Shown here: in pieces, positions 16,582-24,446 of the stretch
How the letters are laid out: every line of letters starts with the position of its first letter
Position numbering within the stretch: the stretch's first letter is position 1
NCBI RefSeq assembly: GCF_900106595.1
Contig: NZ_FNNC01000003.1
Span: 186,001 to 250,000, forward strand
Length of the DNA: 64,000 nt
DNA from: Marinococcus luteus
Lineage (GTDB): Bacteria > Bacillota > Bacilli > Bacillales > Marinococcaceae
Direction of reading: 5' to 3'
Translations under genes and position numbers: made by a program
The notes under the pieces: generated by a model
What the model saw: only the letters and a program-made list of their open reading frames with translations
Databases searched by the model: none
What the model was told of the DNA's origin: nothing

Positions 16582-17415
16582 TTAGTACAGCCTGATTTTT
16601 TTCAGGTCAAAGGAAGGGATTAATTCTTCTTCCATCGCCCGTCCGAGCAGGGTTTCCACAGCGGCGTACCCGTCTTCACCGAGCTTGCGGGTGAATTCGT
16701 TAACATACAGCTCGATGTGGGACTGGGCCACCTCCGGTGACATCTCCTGGGCATTTTCCATGACAAAATCACTTGATGCCTCCGGATGCTCCCAGGCGTA
16801 TTCCACAGATCGCCGGGCATTGTCTGCGAGCACCTGCGTATCTAAATGGCGGCGGGCAATAATTGCTCCAAGCGGAATCGGGAAGCCCGTGTCCCTTTCC
16901 CACCAGCTGCCCATGTCCTCTACAAGCGAAAGGCCGTAATTATGATACGTAAATCTGGCTTCATGAATGACAAGACCGGCATCTATTTCGCCGTCCCTCA
17001 CCGCCGGCATAATATCATCGAAAGGCATCACCTTAATTTCTCCCACACCTTCAGGAATCACTTTGGATGCCCATAAGCGGAACAGCAGATAAGCCGTAGA
17101 CCGTTCACTTGGCACTGCCACCGTTTTTCCGATCAAATGTTCAGGCGTTTTTTCACCTTTTGTTAATACTAAGGGGCCGCAGCCGTACCCTAGGGCACCG
17201 CCGCTCGGAAGAAGAGCATAATCTTCAAGCACCCACGGAAGGGCCGCGTAGGAAATTTTCATTACTTCCGGCCCTTCTTTGTTTGCGGCCCAGTGGTTGG
17301 TAATATGAATATCTGCAAATGTGACTTCCGGAGCTTCTGTATCCTTTAACAGCCCATGCGTCCAGGCATGGAACACGAACGTGTCGTTGGGACAAGGGGA
17401 AAAAGCTATTTTCAT
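16582..17415 (-). CDS. mqnD: 1,4-dihydroxy-6-naphthoate synthase (futalosine pathway)
   Basis: 277 residues with a periplasmic-binding-protein-like fold used as an enzyme. The sequence starts MKIAFSPCPNDTFVFHAWTHG, the diagnostic MqnD N-terminus, with VMKISYAALPWVLEDYALL and LLFRLWASK downstream. MqnD converts cyclic dehypoxanthinyl futalosine to 1,4-dihydroxy-6-naphthoate on the way to menaquinone. It overlaps the end of mqnB by 4 bp (ATGA), so the two are co-translated. Confidence 0.92.
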   Translation of the reverse strand: MKIAFSPCPNDTFVFHAWTHGLLKDTEAPEVTFADIHITNHWAANKEGPEVMKISYAALPWVLEDYALLPSGGALGYGCGPLVLTKGEKTPEHLIGKTVAVPSERSTAYLLFRLWASKVIPEGVGEIKVMPFDDIMPAVRDGEIDAGLVIHEARFTYHNYGLSLVEDMGSWWERDTGFPIPLGAIIARRHLDTQVLADNARRSVEYAWEHPEASSDFVMENAQEMSPEVAQSHIELYVNEFTRKLGEDGYAAVETLLGRAMEEELIPSFDLKKIRLY

Positions 17416-18068
17416 GATGATGTAACCTCCTGCAATATAAGTACAGCCGACCGCAGAGAATCCAGTGCTCCCGGTATATCCCAGGCATCCCTGTCTCTCG
17501 GTCCGACTTCATTTGATATGGCCCGTATTTCCATTACCGGAACCCCGAAATGGCTGGCGGCCGCTGCCACGCCGTAGCCTTCCATTGCTTCTGCCGCAGC
17601 ATCTTCATATAAAAACGCCCGCTGGTTCACCGTCGCCTGTGTACCGGTCACGGTCGACACAGAAAGCACCGGAGCTTCAACAGCCGAAATCCCCTGCTCC
17701 GCAAGACGCCGGACTAACTCAGGCGTGTACTTTTTCTCTGCAGGGAAACGTGTCGGCCCCAGCCCAAGCTTTTCAAGCGGTGCGAATCCTTCCTCTGTTT
17801 CCGCCCCCATATCCGCGGCGACGATTTCACTGGCTGCCACAATATCACCCAGCCAGGCTTTATCCGGAAATGCGCCCGCAATCCCGGCGTTTATAACTAA
17901 ATCATAGTTATGCTCAGCAAGCAGCAGCGATGTCTGTACACTCATCTGCGCCGCTCCGACACCGCCTACCTGCACCTCCCAGGCATCTTCTGCCTCCGCT
18001 GCTGCCTGCAGGGCTTCTTTTTCCGCCTCCACAGAAACCATTACCAGTACAGATGGTTTTTTCTTCAT
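17412..18068 (-). CDS. mqnB: Futalosine hydrolase
   Basis: 219 residues of the nucleoside phosphorylase/hydrolase fold. Signatures include VINAGIAGAF, GDIVAASEIVAADMGAE and the C-terminal MEIRAISNEVGPRDRDAWD that carries the catalytic Asp and ribose-binding Glu region. It releases hypoxanthine from futalosine to give dehypoxanthinyl futalosine. ATG 18068 is preferred to GTG 18074 because GGAGGGG lies 7 nt upstream. mqnA, mqnC and mqnE are not in this window. Confidence 0.9.
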   Translation of the reverse strand: MKKKPSVLVMVSVEAEKEALQAAAEAEDAWEVQVGGVGAAQMSVQTSLLLAEHNYDLVINAGIAGAFPDKAWLGDIVAASEIVAADMGAETEEGFAPLEKLGLGPTRFPAEKKYTPELVRRLAEQGISAVEAPVLSVSTVTGTQATVNQRAFLYEDAAAEAMEGYGVAAAASHFGVPVMEIRAISNEVGPRDRDAWDIPGALDSLRSAVLILQEVTSS

Positions 18069-18111
18069 GCGCACCCCTCCAAGCCGTAATCAAGCCTCTG
18101 CTGTCTGCCTA

Positions 18112-18145
18112 TAAAAAAGACACGAGCGCAGATGGCTCCTGTCCT
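18112..18145 (-). terminator. Terminator of the acetyltransferase gene at 18205
   Basis: Stem GACAGGAGC / GCTCGTGTC with one mismatch, then TTTTTTA on the minus strand. Confidence 0.75.
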
Positions 18146-18204
18146 TTTATTATGAACCTTTTATGATGAAATTTCCAGAAATGCGGTAACAGCCGCCGCG
18201 GGAA

Positions 18205-18762
18205 TTAACGCAGTTTCTCCCACTCCTCTTCGAGCATGCTCATTTCCACAAGGGACCAGTAGGTGTTTCCTACGAGACGAAGATCCCGTTTTACGCCCTC
18301 GCGCTGAAAACCGGCACGCTCATAGCAGCGCAAAGCGGAAGCGTTAAAATCAAAAACTCCGAGCGCGACCCGGTGCAGCTGCAATTCGTCAAAGGCGATC
18401 CGGCACACCTCCCGAACCATCCACTGCCCGAGACCCGCCCCACGCATCGTTTCATCTCCCACGAGCACCTTGCCTATCCGCCCGGAACGATCGTGGTAGT
18501 TAATGGCTCCAAGCGATATGTGACCGACAGGAACCCCCGTTGTTTGATGCAGAGCAGTATAGACAAGCCTTTTGGGATTATCCCCCTCCTGCTGCATGCG
18601 ATAATCATCGAGCTGTTCTGCATCCAGCGGGTATGTAAACGCTTCTCCGCTCCACTGCTTTAAAAAATCGGCCGACGGCACCCACTCGATTAACTTGTCA
18701 TAATGCTCCCGTTCAAAGGGCACCAGCTTTACCTCAGCAATCGTATTATTCAATCCAAACAC
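18205..18762 (-). CDS. GNAT N-acetyltransferase (RimJ/RimL type)
   Basis: 185 residues. SGRIGKVLVGDETMRGAGLGQWMVREV is the acetyl-CoA pyrophosphate-binding region and HRVALGVFDFNASALRCYERAGFQREG the C-terminal motif of the family. Start is GTG 18762; TTG 18753 with AGGTG upstream is an alternative. It has its own terminator and stands alone. Substrate unknown. Confidence 0.85.
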   Translation of the reverse strand: MFGLNNTIAEVKLVPFEREHYDKLIEWVPSADFLKQWSGEAFTYPLDAEQLDDYRMQQEGDNPKRLVYTALHQTTGVPVGHISLGAINYHDRSGRIGKVLVGDETMRGAGLGQWMVREVCRIAFDELQLHRVALGVFDFNASALRCYERAGFQREGVKRDLRLVGNTYWSLVEMSMLEEEWEKLR

Positions 18763-18829
18763 CTGCCCTGTGTAATGTTATCTGTCTATCATATGCGATA
18801 CAGATAACCGGCAGCAACCTTCTTCAAAT

Positions 18830-18853
18830 AAAAAACCGGCGCTGCCTGCGCCG
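18830..18853 (-). terminator. Terminator of the arylamine N-acetyltransferase gene
   Basis: CGGCG / CGCCG stem with a GC-rich loop and a T-run on the minus strand, 8 nt below the stop. Confidence 0.75.
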
Positions 18854-18860
18854 ATTTTAC

Positions 18861-19703
18861 TTAAGATGCTTCTTCTTTATTTAAGGAAGCAAATACGTCT
18901 ACCCCATTAGCTTCGAGATATTCGATCGCTTTTCGCACAGGCAGTTTTCCGAGTCCGAATTCATGCTTAACCACTTCTTCGATTTCTTCAATCGACTGCA
19001 GTTCTCTTTTTTCCGTCGTTCCGTCCGGATGATAGATGCGCACCCGGTTATTTTTCAGCGTAATGTTTCGAGTCGGCTGCCACATCTGCAGTCTCAGAAG
19101 TGACATAAACATAGCGTCTTGCCGGTGGGAATGGCTCACCATATCATCGAGATATTTTTGGCTTCTCGGCAGCCCTGCATCAAATACCCACTGGTCTTTT
19201 GTCAGCTTTCCTTTTATATACCGTTTGAATTCATACAGATGGTTTTCTTTGTCCACTGGACTGATGACAATCTTTTCGTCGTGATACATATAAATGTTCC
19301 GATCGGACCTCTCCAGGCGTACCGGGGAAAAAATCGGCGCTGAAACGGCACAGTCCACGAGAATATGCTCCCCCTGCAGCCGGACGACAGTCGCGATGTG
19401 TTCCGGCCCCATATTAATATTATAAGCATCAAAGCCTAAATCCTGAAGTATATCCGTGACTTTCTGATTAACGGTAAAACACGTTCCCCCGAATTTGTAT
19501 TTTTCGAAGTTATCGACGAAGCTCTGCGTGTCCGGCGTATAATTTTCCCAGGCATTTTCCCGGTGGTATATTAGTTTGCTCGCATTTTCAAACGGAAAGG
19601 TAAACAAGTGAGCGTTCATAATTTTTGCCAGATAAGAAAAAGAAGGTTCCTCCACCGTCAAATGTAGGGCTTCCAAATAACTCTTCGTGCTGCTTTTAAC
19701 CAT
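18861..19703 (-). CDS. Arylamine N-acetyltransferase
   Basis: 280 residues. The catalytic Cys is in FGGTCFTVNQ, the His in GPEHIATVV and the Asp in LVDCAVS, the Cys-His-Asp triad of NAT enzymes that move acetyl groups from acetyl-CoA to arylamines and hydrazines. The usual GGxCxExN motif has Thr in place of Glu here. ATG 19703 is chosen (GGAG 8 nt upstream) over the GTG at 19712. Confidence 0.85.
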   Translation of the reverse strand: MVKSSTKSYLEALHLTVEEPSFSYLAKIMNAHLFTFPFENASKLIYHRENAWENYTPDTQSFVDNFEKYKFGGTCFTVNQKVTDILQDLGFDAYNINMGPEHIATVVRLQGEHILVDCAVSAPIFSPVRLERSDRNIYMYHDEKIVISPVDKENHLYEFKRYIKGKLTKDQWVFDAGLPRSQKYLDDMVSHSHRQDAMFMSLLRLQMWQPTRNITLKNNRVRIYHPDGTTEKRELQSIEEIEEVVKHEFGLGKLPVRKAIEYLEANGVDVFASLNKEEAS

Positions 19704-19934
19704 GTTCACCACTCCTATTTATCTGAATTATCTAAATATATTATTTATTGACTGCCTTCTCAGATTTCTACCATACCATTTTTTTCTGAAAATTTCGATT
19801 AATTTAGCAGCGATATTGAAAATACTTTGTTATATTTTCTGTCATCTTCTTCTCTTATTCATGTTATTCCTACATGCCTTTCCATTAAAACCTATCCAGA
19901 AGAAAATATATGTTAAATAACTTAACATAAAATT

Positions 19935-19962
19935 AAAAAAGAAGCCGTTTAACGACTTCTTT
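19935..19962 (-). terminator. Terminator overlapping the MFS gene stop
   Basis: GAAGTCGTT / AACGGCTTC type stem followed by TTTTTT on the minus strand. Confidence 0.75.
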
Positions 19963-21139
19963 ACTGCTTTGGCACACGTATCCCTAAAGCTGTGACAAAA
20001 CTGGCGGCGTAAATCAAAGCGAGAATGCCGAAGGCCCATTCGACAGATACAGCCTGGCTTACTGCGGTACTGAGCACCGGGCCGATGCTGGCCCCGATAA
20101 ATAAAATAAATGTATACAGCGAAGTTGCCACGCCTCTCACTTCAGCCCCCACCTGATTGATGAGCGCGATGATCGCAGGTACGATCAATCCAGCTCCAGT
20201 CGTAAACAGCACGCTCCACGTTACCAAAAGCCATAAGCTGTCGGTAACGATCATCAACAAAAGTGAGAGCGCCCCGATACCGAGACCTACGCGAAGGATA
20301 AACGGACTTCCGACACGCTGGCTCCATTTCCCCGTAAAAAAAGCAACACTGATGCCGAGCAGCCCGGCAGCGCGGACGTATAAAATATCACCCTGGCTCA
20401 GCTGGAAAGCGCCCTGCAGATACTGTCCGAGTGAGGAATACATCCCCACAAAAACCATAAGCACCGACAGAGTGACTATAAAGCAAAGCATCAGGCTCTT
20501 ATTTTTGGTCGCTGTCTGCAGCTGGGAGAAAAAAGAAGGCTCACCGCCCGTTTTTCCTTTCGACGGATCTACCGGAAGCAGACGCCACATTAAAACAAAG
20601 GTGAGCATATAAACAATGCCGAGCAGCAAAAAGGCCCAGTGCCAACTGGCTGCCTGCATGGCGGCACTGCTCCACGTCTGGCCGAAAATCCCGGCAATTA
20701 GAAAGCCGGCACTAATAAACCCGATAACCGAACCTCTCTTAGCCGGTGCAAACATATCGCCAATGTAAGCCAGCGCTACCGGTGAAAATGAAGCCGCTGC
20801 CAGCCCCTGGAGAGCCCGGCCGATAACCAGCGCAGAAAAGGTCGGCACGAGACCTAGCAAAATGGTGACGACAGCGAGCACAAGCAGGCCTGTGACGATC
20901 GTACGTTTTCTGCCCACCCGTTCCGACAACGGACCGTACAGCAGGCAGCCGGCCGCGAAAAAAACTGAAAAAATACTCCCTGCCCAGGCAGCTTCGCCGG
21001 CAGAAATATCGAACGCTTCCGAAAAAGTTGGTATCAGCGGTATCGTCATGTACAAACTCGACATCACAATCAGCCCTGACCAAAATAAAAGTCCGGTCGT
21101 CAGCCGTTCTGAGCGGAATTCACTTGTTTCATACTGCAT
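19961..21139 (-). CDS. MFS transporter, 12 helices
   Basis: 392 residues with twelve hydrophobic segments. Motif A between helices 2 and 3 is GPLSERVGRKRTIVTG and an antiporter-type motif C follows in helix 5 (AGFLIAGIFGQTW). The short acidic N-terminus and pattern match inner-membrane proton-coupled efflux carriers. Substrate unknown. ATG 21139 with a GGAAG site. It has its own terminator. Confidence 0.85.
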   Translation of the reverse strand: MQYETSEFRSERLTTGLLFWSGLIVMSSLYMTIPLIPTFSEAFDISAGEAAWAGSIFSVFFAAGCLLYGPLSERVGRKRTIVTGLLVLAVVTILLGLVPTFSALVIGRALQGLAAASFSPVALAYIGDMFAPAKRGSVIGFISAGFLIAGIFGQTWSSAAMQAASWHWAFLLLGIVYMLTFVLMWRLLPVDPSKGKTGGEPSFFSQLQTATKNKSLMLCFIVTLSVLMVFVGMYSSLGQYLQGAFQLSQGDILYVRAAGLLGISVAFFTGKWSQRVGSPFILRVGLGIGALSLLLMIVTDSLWLLVTWSVLFTTGAGLIVPAIIALINQVGAEVRGVATSLYTFILFIGASIGPVLSTAVSQAVSVEWAFGILALIYAASFVTALGIRVPKQ

Positions 21140-21212
21140 GTGCTCTTCCTTCTTTCGAGTAATAGTTTTCCATTTCGGGTTCGTTTCATTTCTTCGAGCA
21201 AAAAGAATAGAA

Positions 21213-21338
21213 ATGAAGAGATTAAAGAATTTAAATACTATGCATGACGTGATCGGAAGCGGCAGCGGTTCGGCGGGTATTACCGCTGCCGGAAGCTATC
21301 GAGCAAAATTTAAAAGAAAGCGGCATTCAGTATTTCGT
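21213..21338 (+). pseudogene. Possible remnant of an FAD/NAD oxidoreductase gene
   Basis: An open stretch beginning ATG 21213 encodes MHDVIGSGSGSAGITAAG after ten residues, resembling the first dinucleotide-binding strand of a thioredoxin reductase-like flavoprotein. It has no ribosome site and runs into the antisense of the next gene without further similarity. It may be a decayed 5' end; the resemblance is short. Confidence 0.25.
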
Positions 21339-21839
21339 TTAGCTTTTTCGGGAAAAAAATACATGACGGGCTTCAAAATAGTCATGACTGAGGTCGAGCA
21401 GCCCGTATGAAAACATCGCCGCCTTTCGCTTGTCCGTCGGCGACCCCGGGTTAAACATCAACGTTTTTCCGGCATACCGTAAGTAGGGAATATGAGAATG
21501 GCCGAAAATGATAATGTCTTTCTGGCCGGGGGCAAATGCTTCTCCGGCCCTTTTTTCAGTCGTCCCTTTCTCTCCGTGACCATGTACGATACCGATACGC
21601 CATCCTTCAAGAACGACTTCCTCTTTCTCCTTCACGATAGCTTTTATATCCTCTCCGTCAACATTTCCGTATACACCGGTAACCGGGGCATACTGCCTTA
21701 GGTCTTTCCACACGTCCGGGCTCTGCCAGTCTCCGGCATGAATAATGTAATCAGCTTCTGCAAATGCTTTATAAAGCTCCTCCGGCCACTCTTTTGCCTT
21801 TTTAGGCATATGGGTGTCAGCAATCACAAGTATTTTCAT
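21339..21839 (-). CDS. YfcE/MJ0936-type metallophosphoesterase
   Basis: 166 residues with the full metal-binding set of calcineurin-like phosphodiesterases: IADTHMP, IHAGDWQ, YGNVDGE, VHGHGEKG and FGHSHIPYL. These small enzymes hydrolyse phosphodiesters with Mn or similar ions. Most like B. subtilis YsnB. It ends just above the remnant at 21213 and follows the DUF4064 gene by 50 nt, with a terminator in between. Confidence 0.9.
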   Translation of the reverse strand: MKILVIADTHMPKKAKEWPEELYKAFAEADYIIHAGDWQSPDVWKDLRQYAPVTGVYGNVDGEDIKAIVKEKEEVVLEGWRIGIVHGHGEKGTTEKRAGEAFAPGQKDIIIFGHSHIPYLRYAGKTLMFNPGSPTDKRKAAMFSYGLLDLSHDYFEARHVFFSRKS

Positions 21840-21854
21840 TTAATCCTCCTCATG

Positions 21855-21879
21855 AAAAAGAGCTCCGAATTATCGGAGC
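21855..21879 (-). terminator. Terminator of the DUF4064 gene
   Basis: Perfect stem GCTCCGA / TCGGAGC with an ATTA loop and a T-run on the minus strand. Confidence 0.88.
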
Positions 21880-21889
21880 CCCGTTTCTG

Positions 21890-22333
21890 TTATTCAGGAT
21901 ATTCCTGTACGTCTGCAGAATTATCGGCTGGCGTATCCGGCTTGCGGACAATAGCCATAATGCCTGCCACCACGAGCAGAATAAAATGCACAATTGCAAA
22001 CAGGTTAACCGCTATAAACCCGGCAATCGCTGCTGCAAAAAATAAAATACCGGAAGCGACAGCACGTTTATTGCGCTTCAGCAAAAAGACGCCTATCACC
22101 GCAAGAATTGTTGCAATCGCCGAAAAGATAATCAGGCTGATACCGAAGGCGGTAAACTGAGCTGCCATATCCTGAGCATTCAGCGTTTCTCCCCCTTCTT
22201 CCTGAATCATCCGATTTGCTTCTTCTAACGCAGAAGCGTCTACAAATAAAAGAACAATCCCTAAAATGATGCCAAGGCCGCTTAAAACAGCCGCGATAAT
22301 TCCAAGCACTTTTTCTGACGTACGTTTCACCAT
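21890..22333 (-). CDS. DUF4064-like membrane protein
   Basis: 147 residues from ATG 22333 (GAGGAG 9 nt upstream). Four hydrophobic segments: LGIIAAVLSGLGIILGIVLL, then a short extracellular helix with MIQEEGGETLNAQDMAAQF, then three closely packed segments and a polar tail. The layout fits DUF4064 proteins of Firmicutes, whose function is unknown. Confidence 0.65.
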   Translation of the reverse strand: MVKRTSEKVLGIIAAVLSGLGIILGIVLLFVDASALEEANRMIQEEGGETLNAQDMAAQFTAFGISLIIFSAIATILAVIGVFLLKRNKRAVASGILFFAAAIAGFIAVNLFAIVHFILLVVAGIMAIVRKPDTPADNSADVQEYPE

Positions 22334-22405
22334 AGGCGCACACTCCTCTTCATTTACTCTCAATTATTTTGTTCCCTATCTGCACCGGGCTTCAAACAAC
22401 TTTCC

Positions 22406-23365
22406 TTAACCGGTTACGCTGATTTCTCTTTTTTTGAACATCCACACTGCAAACCCCATAAAAATCAGCCAGTACACAATCAGGACGATAACGGAAAAAC
22501 CAAGCGTCATGCTTTCCACCGGCGGCCCTCCACTTGTAAAGTACTGATTCAGGTTCGTATTTGCAAACAGCAGAAACTTCGGCCAGTCATAGGCCATAGC
22601 CAGAGTGCTTGTTACACCGGCTCCCACCACATATAACAGAACGCTGATCGCAATCGCCATCGCTTCACTTCGGAAAATCGCTGAAATGGCAAATGCCAGC
22701 GTCGCAAGCATGACAAAATTCACTGATCCGGTCAGATAATCGATCGCCAGGGCAAGCACCTGCGGCCGTTGCTCGACTTCCCCGTCCGTATAGATTAGTT
22801 CTGCTGAAGACTCACCGAAACCGAAGAAAAGAGCCCCTAAGATAAACGAGACACCAAAGAGAAATGCGAGCATCCCCAGGGCGTAAAGGAGAACTGTAAG
22901 ATATTTTGAGAACAGTATCTTTATCCGGGACGGCGGGCGGACCAGCAGCAGCTTAATCGTCCCGCTTTTAAACTCAGAAGAAATAATTGTAGCCGCTATA
23001 ATGATGACGAAGATACTCAGCAGATCAAGCAAGGCTGTATTTGTGCTCATGAATGACCAGACATTCTCTCCAGTAGCCTGCTGTGGAGGAATATCATTTT
23101 GAATCCGGTATTCATTTTCCGCAATTCTCTGTTCATAGAATTCCGCCGAAGACCCACTCTCTTCCAGAGCCTGCTGGTACTCAGCGTTCTCCTGCTCCAG
23201 TTGGGCTTTCCACTGTGCTTCCGAGGGAAGCTGCTCAGCTGAGGGCTGATTGGTGATGGAATAAATGAGAACACCAATCACCCCGACCAACAGAATTGCT
23301 GCCATCACCCAAGTACTGATGCGCCAGAACAGCTTCATCCATTCATTTTGTATCAGGCGGATCAT
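22406..23365 (-). CDS. ABC-2 type transporter permease
   Basis: 319 residues with six membrane segments and a large loop (about 35-105) rich in Gln/Glu after the first helix. IISSEFKSGTIKLLLVRPPSR is the characteristic cytoplasmic motif of ABC2_membrane_2 permeases. It overlaps the ATPase gene by 4 bp (ATGA). The pair resembles bacitracin/lantibiotic-type BcrAB or YxlFG exporters; the cargo is unknown. Confidence 0.88.
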   Translation of the reverse strand: MIRLIQNEWMKLFWRISTWVMAAILLVGVIGVLIYSITNQPSAEQLPSEAQWKAQLEQENAEYQQALEESGSSAEFYEQRIAENEYRIQNDIPPQQATGENVWSFMSTNTALLDLLSIFVIIIAATIISSEFKSGTIKLLLVRPPSRIKILFSKYLTVLLYALGMLAFLFGVSFILGALFFGFGESSAELIYTDGEVEQRPQVLALAIDYLTGSVNFVMLATLAFAISAIFRSEAMAIAISVLLYVVGAGVTSTLAMAYDWPKFLLFANTNLNQYFTSGGPPVESMTLGFSVIVLIVYWLIFMGFAVWMFKKREISVTG

Positions 23366-24288
23366 GAGGATTCCTCCTTCGATGTCGCTTGAAGAAAGCG
23401 GTCTTCGAGCGTTTGTTTATCCTCTCTTGCTTCATAAAGGTCGAACCCGGCTTCCATTACATAACGCAGAAGGGCAGGAACGTTCTCTTTTTCTATGTAA
23501 ATCGTCAGCCGCTGGTCTGCTTCTTCAATTTTCAGGTCCGGATAAGCTTCTTTTACCACCTGCACCGCAGCTTCCAGTTTCTCCGGCCCGACATCAATCT
23601 GGTATGGCAGCGGCTGATTTTCTCCACCCGCGACACGCTGATCTTCAATGCTGATCAGCTTACCGTCCTGGATAATCGCAAAACGATCACACATCAGCTC
23701 CATTTCTGAGAGCAGATGGCTCGAAACAAGCACCGCAAGCCCTTCCTCCTCGGCAAGCCGGCGCAGGTAAGCCCGCACCATTCGAATTCCTTCCGGATCC
23801 AGGCCATTGGTCGGCTCGTCTAAAATCAACAGTTTCGGCCGGTGCAGAAGCGCCTGGGCAATACCGAGCCGCTGCTTCATTCCTAAAGAAAAGGTGCGCA
23901 CTTTTTTCTTTTTCACATGCTCCAGCTTTACAAGCTCGAGCAGCTCGTCAATGCGTTCCTGATCTACTTTCCCGTTCATCCGGGCAAAGTGGATCAGATT
24001 CTTTTCCGCCGTTAAATGATTGTACATTTCCGGATTTTCCACGATGGCTCCGATCTGTTTAATCGCCTTCGCGTATGATTTTTGGATGCTGTAGCCGTCG
24101 ATAAGAATATCCCCCGACGTGATAGGGGCAAGCCCGACCATCATACGAATTGTGGTTGTTTTCCCCGCACCATTCGGTCCAAGGAAGCCAAAAACCTCTC
24201 CCGGTTCGACAGAGAATTTTAAATCCTGGATGATTTCTTTACCGCGAATACGCTTATGTACGTCATTCACTTCTAAAATCGATGACAT
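23362..24288 (-). CDS. ABC transporter ATP-binding protein (BcrA/YxlF type)
   Basis: 308 residues. Walker A GPNGAGKTTTIRMM, Q-loop IVENPEMYNHLT, signature FSLGMKQRLGIAQAL, Walker B LLILDEPTNGLDPEG and H-loop VSSHLLSEME are complete. A C-terminal extension of about 90 residues follows the core, as in drug-exporting ATPases. Forms an exporter with the permease encoded directly downstream. Confidence 0.93.
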   Translation of the reverse strand: MSSILEVNDVHKRIRGKEIIQDLKFSVEPGEVFGFLGPNGAGKTTTIRMMVGLAPITSGDILIDGYSIQKSYAKAIKQIGAIVENPEMYNHLTAEKNLIHFARMNGKVDQERIDELLELVKLEHVKKKKVRTFSLGMKQRLGIAQALLHRPKLLILDEPTNGLDPEGIRMVRAYLRRLAEEEGLAVLVSSHLLSEMELMCDRFAIIQDGKLISIEDQRVAGGENQPLPYQIDVGPEKLEAAVQVVKEAYPDLKIEEADQRLTIYIEKENVPALLRYVMEAGFDLYEAREDKQTLEDRFLQATSKEESS

Positions 24289-24397
24289 GGTTTCCTCTCC
24301 TTACTTATAGGCATTCAACCCGTTCATTTTCCTATTTTTGGAATGCGGGTGTCAATGTTTTCTTTCATTTTTTACGTAATACACCTCCGTGCGTTTC

Positions 24398-24433
24398 AAA
24401 AAGCCGGCTCCCGCTGTATACGGTACCGGCTTT
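24398..24433 (-). terminator. Terminator of the monooxygenase operon
   Basis: AAAGCCGG / CCGGCTTT stem with a T-run on the minus strand, 14 nt after the stop. Confidence 0.8.
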
Positions 24434-24446
24434 AAAGTAAATTTTC

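Noticed and set aside
19687-19920. Hydrophobic 77-codon plus-strand ORF
   Set aside because: Starts inside the N-acetyltransferase gene on the opposite strand, lacks a ribosome site, and its hydrophobicity follows from T-rich sequence.
20862-21410. 182-codon plus-strand ORF
   Set aside because: Most of it is antisense to the MFS transporter; only the short part from 21213 was kept as a possible remnant.
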